A stretch of 64,000 nucleotides of DNA from Takakia lepidozioides (lineage: Eukaryota > Streptophyta > Takakiopsida > Takakiales > Takakiaceae), in NCBI GenBank assembly GCA_030704615.1, contig CM060732.1, positions 52,991,053 through 53,055,052 on the forward strand, written 5' to 3'. How positions within the stretch are numbered: position 1 is the first letter of the stretch; each line of letters opens with the position of its first letter. The notes under the pieces are model-generated. The model searched no databases, was not told the origin of the DNA, and worked only from the letters and a program-made list of their open reading frames with translations. The translations under genes were made by a program, and so were the position numbers. Shown here piece by piece: positions 57,901-64,000 of the stretch.

Positions 57901-60900
57901 ATGTGGAAGAAGAGAATGAAGATTGGGGTTCAACTTACCTCTTGGAGGGGCAAATGGCCACCATTCATCCTCTTTATGTGGCCGGAGCAGCTCGCTTTGG
58001 CCAGGATGAATTGACTCCAGAGAAGTTGCCTAAGGATAAGTTGGAAGTTGACTTTGGAAGAGCTGGCGGTGAAAATTCAGACAGTGATAATTGTGTAACC
58101 AGGCATGCTAAAGTGGGGCGTATTTCTAGAGAACCAGATATAGCTGATGCTGGTAGAAGCAGCAGTGGACCTGATTCTGATTTGGAGATGTATGATGCGA
58201 CGTCCACGGTGGATGTACATGACTGTTGTACAACTGAAAGTGATGCCCTGGAAAATGAGAGAGAGGAGGGCAGAGTAGTTGCCACAGAGGGGATGGTGAT
58301 GCCAGCGGCGTTGTCATGGCTCATTTCTGAATGCACTCAAGTTCTTGACACCTGGCTGGCTGTGGATGCATCACGAGAGCTGGCAAAATCTGGGGAGACA
58401 GGGGTTGATGCTGGTCAAGGGTCAGGGCAGCGAAGGGGAACGCAGTGGCGGGGTAGAGGGGGCAGGGGAATAGGCATACAGGCCCCTAGTGCTGAGCCAC
58501 CTTCTCCTGCAGAAGACATGGAGGGAGGTTCAGGGAGAGGTGGGATGATCCGGGAATGGCTTTGGCGTGGTAGGAGATCTACAGCTACTGATTATCGAGC
58601 TGTGCGTGAGACTAGGAGGGATCGGGCTCTACCCAGAGAAAGTGCAGCCAGTGGGCAGCAGGCTGCGGATATGGATGTTGATATATTGCAGGCAGGGGTT
58701 AGTGAAGCAGGACAGGCCTGGGGAATTGGTGGGACAGAATGGTGGATGGGTTCGGAAGCGGGAGGTCTTGGGGTTGGAGCAGGGCAACTTCTTGAGGAGG
58801 AAGAATGGCCGGCAGTTGAGTTTGATGTGAGCCGCCAAGAGGTGTCCTACCACATCCCGCTGCATCGCATGCTGGCACTGCTGCTGCACAAGGCGCTCGA
58901 GCTCTATTCTGGCAGGGAAGGAAAGTCGGGGAAATTCTTAGTACAGCTGTTTCCAACCCGATTTCAGGTGTCCGGGTTTGCAGCAGTGCTGATGGAGCAT
59001 CCCTTGCGACTACAAGTGTTGTGTGCCCAGGTGCAGGCTGGCATGTGGCGTAGAAATGGCCACTCTACGAGTGGCCTTTGTGACCTTTACCATACTGTGC
59101 ATTGGTGGGTCTAGTCTACCCCTCTCTTTGCATAATGTCTTAAAACCATTTAGAGAATTTTGTTGACCCATTACTTCCATTCACTGGCCCTCAGAAACAG
59201 TGATGGTTGGCGAGTAGTCGTTCCCTGGCCTTGTTGCCAAACTTCAAGATGCAGGGGACTGAGAAAACCTCGAGGGAGAATACCGGGGAAATTGCCCCAT
59301 CGCAATTTCTTCAAGAGTGGAACCCTTAAGTTCATTACTTGATTCAAACCTTCACAAGGCTATGCCAAAGCACGTCTACAGTACTAAGACTCACATATAA
59401 TACATAAAGGTTTTGTGTCTTAGGCTTAAGAAAAATGTTGTCGGTTTTACTGTCCCTCTAGGTCAGATAAATATTCAACATACATACCATATAGTATGAG
59501 GGAAAAACCAGTAGATTTGCTTCATGTGGAAAACAGTTTATGTTCTTTACGGACCTTCTTTGGCATGGGAGTGTCAGCTGTAACTCTAAAGGCAAGATGG
59601 AGGAATGAGAGGTTGTCTGTGTTTCTCTTCTGGCATTTGCTTGATTTCATTGGAACAATGTTTTGTGATGTGATGACATCAGGTGTGAAGACAGTTTGGA
59701 GCTTGATTTGTTCCTTCTCCAATGTTGCTCAGTGATGGCACCGCCAGAAGAGTTTGTAGAACGGATTCAAGCACGTTTTGGCCTCGCTGACTACTTCACG
59801 CTTTTTCTTTGGCGTGCTAACGAGTATGGACTGACTGAATGCTCCAAGTAATTTTAGTCTCTTTTCTTGCATCCATGTGTTCAGGCTCTTAATGATATTG
59901 GTTGCATAATCATTCTTGCTCCATTATGAATTGGTCTAGTCACTTCAGCTGTTCATCTGGTGTGAAAGAATGAGTTTTAGTGCAATTCACTCAGTAGCAC
60001 TGTTTGCACACAAAGTGATCAACTCTACCGATATATCTTGGCTACTCTTGGTTGGGCCTTATACTGCTGGCCCAGCCGTGGCCACGAATCCCCTCGGTAC
60101 CGGCATGTATTCTGTCTTTGGAATTTTTTTGCACCAGATATCTCTCAATTATTTTCTATTGGAAACGGACCCTGCCACATTGCGTACCAATATCTAATGG
60201 CATACTTGGATGCTTCTGGGGGCCAGATATGAACCTTTGTTAGCACAAGAATTGCTGGTGCTGTTGATACGGTTGGTATCAGAGCGGGGTTTTTGTGGAT
60301 TGACCACAGCAGAGGCTTTGCGTCGGGAGCTGGTCCAGAGGTTAGCTGTTGGGGATGCCACCCATAGCTCGTTGCTGAAGGCTCTCCCTCCACGCCTGCA
60401 AGAGAGCAAGCATGTCCAAGAGTGCTTAGATTCAGTAGCCAAGTATCGTAATCCTTCTGGAATGCAACAGGTCAGCTCACTTGTCATTGCTGATAGTTTG
60501 GACAAACCCTCTGCTGGGTCTGACACAATCACTTTAGTACACAGTTTTTGTACTTTCATACTTGGGTACGGGTGTGGGGTAAGCTCATAGTAATTGAAGG
60601 TGAGAATGGCAGACTTACATAATTCTATGTATTCGTCTAGAAAAATCATGGTCTCAAATGAGAATTGGAAAGAATGTCTTGTTGGCACTCAACCATTGTT
60701 TACTCTAGTGGGCTATAGTTATATTGCAGCATGTCAGGACAGGCATGTAGTAGTCTCCTGTCTGTGCATGACTAATTTTTAGCCGAGTGCTCAGGGATAA
60801 TGTCCAGGGGATGCTGCAAAGACCTTTGTGGGACCTCACTTTTCCACAGTAGCAGTTGTTACAGTTACCAATTGCATGCTTTCTTCTTTTGGTTTGGCAA

Positions 60901-63860
60901 GTTCATCCACCAACACTGTGCTGGTGTTGGACAGGGTAAGTATGTGTTGCGAGAAGAATGCTGGCGGGAGCTGGATCTCTATCACCCACGTTGGAGCCCA
61001 CGTGAGCTGCAGTCAGCAGAGGAGCGCTACCTAAGAGCGTGCAAAGCTCCTGCTGTGTTCCAACAATTGCCTCGCTGGAAGGAGCCATTTGGGCAACTGC
61101 AGGCTATGGGTCGTTATATACTCTCTGCAAGGGTTCATGATATGCTTCGTGCCGTGTTTTTTCATGCCGCCTATGCTGGCGATCTGTCTGATTCCCGTGC
61201 ACCAGAGGGATTGCTCTTCACAGCATTCCATCTACTGGCTTTAGCTCTGGATGTTTGCGCTTCACTTCACCACAAACCAAGTCCTAGCAGCAAAGCAGGG
61301 ATTCCTGTGTTAGAAGTTCCATCCAGTGGCCTCCCACAATCAGTTGATCCCTCATACAGCTGTACAACCTCTACTTGCAATGAAACGCAGGAGCAGTCAC
61401 CACTTCTGTCTCGTGCTGTTGAAAGGGTATTTGTTGGGGGGGCAGATGGAACGGTCTTGCCAGAGCGCCAGAGTCTGCTGTCTTTACTGGTGTTGCTTCT
61501 GCGCAAGTTCAGTTCAGGTGATAGATCCTGTGGGTCAGCCGGTGAAGCTGGCCACTACAATGTTTGTGACCTCATAAAAAGTCTGTTAGGGAGGTTTGCT
61601 GAATTGAGTAGAGGGTGTATGTATGAGATTGAGGCACTGGCTCCAGAGATTCTGCACCGGCCGTCAACTGGAGGAACTCACAAGGCTGGTGCTTCTAGGG
61701 AGGTGGATACTAAGGAGCAGGAGTCCTTCCTTTCCGACACAGAGAAGCGACGAGCTATTGCCCGGGAGCGTCAAGCTGCTGTGATGGTGAGAGGAGAATA
61801 CTTGAAGCATTAGCAGACAAATCTACATTCTTTTGAAGCATTTTGACAGCTTCAGATTGGTTTCTGATGCCATGATTACGTGTTGTTTGTCGTGGGGATA
61901 ATTAATTGTCCATGTTTTGTGGTTCCCAGGCTAAAATGAAGGCTGCACAGGACAGATTTGCAGCTAGCTTGCAGCCAACAGAGGAGAGCAGTGGTCAAGG
62001 GTATAGTGAGGAAGCAAAGAGGTCAAAAGAGTCGGAAAGAGGACGTTTTGATGGAATGTGTGATGATTCCAATGCAACTTCCTGTGCACTCTGCCGTGAC
62101 TCTGCATCTGCAAGCCCTTTGTGTTTCTTGATCCTTGTTCAGGTATTTGAGATGCCTATGTACTTCAATTTGTCTGGTTGAGCAGCAGTTGGAATTGCTG
62201 CATCCAACAACGGGTCTTGGTATAGTTAGTGGTCTAATTTGAAGTGAAGATTATCTCCGTCAACTGAGAAAATGGGTTTGTCCTTGTGTGGTCAAAGAGT
62301 TAGCCTGAAATGAATACAATCTGTAATAGAAAGAGAAAAGTGGGCTCATCAAACTCTATCACATCTAATCTGCTTCTCTTCTTCATGGATTTCTGCTTCA
62401 TTGCCACAACATGGGTAGAGGTGGTTTATCCTGTTGCTGGGGCTTCAATGGGCGAGAATATAAATTAGTGTGTGTCTTGTGGTCTTCAAATCAGGTGTCA
62501 TATCTACAGGGATCCTGTATTTGCATACAGTTTTGCAGAAGTAGATTTACATTTGTTGGGAAGGCTAACACCTCTTACGGTACTTGCTGTTTGCGAGCAG
62601 AAATCAAAGCTTCTTGCCATTGCTGAAAAAGCCACCCCCTCGTGGGAGCGCAGTTCAGCTACAGTTGCTGAGGCACCAATGGAAAGGGAAGGTGAGGTCT
62701 CTGGGAGTGGGATGGATGGTGGAAGTAGGGACATGCAGACTACAGCAGACCTATGGCACTGGATACAGAATGCCTTAGGGGATGCTCAAACCAGGACACG
62801 CCTGCTAGAGGGGGAGGACCTTCTGGAGCTCCTTAGGAATGGGCTGCCCCCAGGCATACGGAATGCGGTTCGAATGGTCCCTGGGGTCATTGTTGACGCA
62901 ACAGCTGCCCCACCTGCAGACACACAATCAGAGGAGGCAGAATCCAGTGGTGAGATTACTGAAGCGGACATCAGTAGTGAACATGGGACAAGTGAAGCTG
63001 CAGGTCTGTGTTCCATCCCTGTCCTGGAAGGTCTAATGTTTTGTGCTGTCGAGGTGGGAGTGATGGTTCTGAAGATGGAGCAAGAATTGTTGTTAAGAAG
63101 TCAGAGGGAATCCATTGTGAGTACTTATTGTTCAGTACAGGTGCTTCGGATGTAAATTGGTGGGAGGAAAATCATGGTGGGGGCAACCAAGAAGAGAACA
63201 GTACAAGCAGGGATGTAGCTATTGCAACAGTACTTGCAGAGTATGTTGCGGCTGTCTCCCGCATACCCTTGGACCGGCAGCGACATGGAGGGGGTGATTC
63301 CCCAAGGCAGGGGGAGGCAGATCAAGGAAGAGAGGGAGGTGCTGCTCGCGGAAGGAGGACAGCTGCACGGGCCCCACCAATTGCGGAGGCAACCCTGTAT
63401 AACAGCATTGGAATAAATGACACAGTTGGCATCTATCTGTCAGCTTGTGGCCATGCGGTTCACCAGGAGTGCCTTGACCGCTATTTTTCATCACTTCTTC
63501 AAAGGTGTTTGGGTGTCTTTCAAACTATCATTTTTCTATAAGTCTTATGCTTTGAAAGCTGATGAGAAAGTCCTCCTGTATTCATGCAACAAACTGTTGA
63601 TTGTTGTTGTCCTCATTGTATCGTTGCACTTTCAACCTCTTTTGATTGATTGTAATGCGCTGCCTATTATAGATTAAGTTGAAATAATTGCAAACCCTTT
63701 TTGTAAGGGCAGACTGAGGTGTTTGAGTTCCATTGAGTTCCATTTCTCTGTCCAGTTTGTTTAAAATTGTGTAACCAAATGTGTTTGCCTCGCTTGAATG
63801 TGTTTCAGATATTACAGCAGGGCTCTATTTGAGGGAGTGCAGATTGTGGACCCAGACATG
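54974..63860 (+). CDS. PRT6: PRT6/UBR-type E3 ubiquitin ligase of the N-degron pathway (3'-partial)
   Basis: Exons by splice signals and frame: 54974-55096, 56129-57265, 57699-59104, 59695-59847, 60227-60470, 60935-61786, 61930-62142, 62601 to about 63003 or 63116, about 63138-63504, and 63809-63860; the gene continues beyond the window. After a Ser/Thr-rich 41-residue start comes LIKCGIPADYLEKGQTGFVD. The UBR box that binds basic N-terminal residues follows at about residues 146-215 (YRCRTCEHDPTCAICVPCF, GGGCCDCGDITAWK, FCSRHSG). Later landmarks: VSRLYFRPIEDIRYVMSH, MEHPLRLQVLCAQVQAGMWR, LELDLFLLQCC, ERGFCGLTTAEALRRELV, ELDLYHPRWSPRELQSAEER, CALCRDSASASPL and a RING-like GIYLSACGHAVHQECLDRYF. 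PRT6 marks proteins with Arg-type N-termini, including ERF-VII factors, for proteasomal decay. Two points are open: exon 3 may start at 57,699 or 57,717, and the exon 8/9 border does not join in phase in the reading that keeps both flanking motifs. Confidence 0.9.
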
Positions 63861-64000
63861 GTATAACAATCCCTCTCTCTCTTTGTATAGAAATGGCACT
63901 CTCATGTCTTGTTCTTTAAAGTGGTCGCCATGACTTCATATGGTTGGGGATTGTCAAATCAGCTTAGATTGAACACAATTGATAGGGTTAACTAGTTGGT

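Overview
The window is nuclear DNA of a land plant or close streptophyte relative. Four conserved plant genes can be rebuilt exon by exon: a WCRKC-type chloroplast thioredoxin, an IMK2-like LRR receptor kinase, a DUF688 protein, and a PRT6/UBR-type N-degron E3 ligase. All have GT..AG introns, mostly about 100-1000 bp. The rest is mainly transposon and repeat sequence, as in a large repeat-rich genome such as a fern, lycophyte, bryophyte or charophyte. I cannot name the species from the sequence.

Layout. 0-7.9 kb: a SWIM zinc-finger gene (copy 1), a rearranged Ty3/gypsy retroelement whose integrase is split head to head, a broken gag- or env-position ORF ending at a polypurine tract and LTR, a decayed DNA-methylase-like fragment (copy 1), and an 87-bp tandem repeat. 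8.6-12.5 kb: a satellite of about 33 units, each centred on a long hairpin, organised into 3-mer and 5-mer higher-order repeats. 12.8-15.2 kb: SWIM copy 2 (frameshifted) and dispersed repeats. 15.8-26.3 kb: a gene island with WCRKC thioredoxin (+), IMK2-like kinase (-) and DUF688 protein (+). 26.3-41.4 kb: gene-poor, with a non-autonomous CACTA element (32,798-34,151, 3-bp target duplication), telomere-like duplications and an FCP1/HAD-phosphatase relic. 41.4-53.3 kb: a nested transposon complex. 54.97 kb to the window end: PRT6, which runs off the right edge.

The most unusual part is the nest at 41.4-53.3 kb. A PIF/Harbinger element (transposase on +, Myb/SANT-like partner on -) has its transposase split into pieces 9.4 kb apart. 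Between the pieces lies a 5.15-kb DNA element bounded by CTATGAAA duplications, with long, structured, imperfect terminal inverted repeats. It carries a multi-exon gene whose C-terminal half resembles a beta-class N4/N6 DNA methyltransferase, with the catalytic DPPY motif degenerated. Next to it is a LINE that itself contains an internal inversion. One intron of the methylase-like gene holds five hairpins built on the same GCGTTGACGC-type core as the satellite 32 kb away. Premature stops in these mobile elements are mostly TAG, which fits CAG-to-TAG decay at CHG-methylated sites.

All gene models were made by eye from splice signals, reading frame and family motifs. No database search was run.
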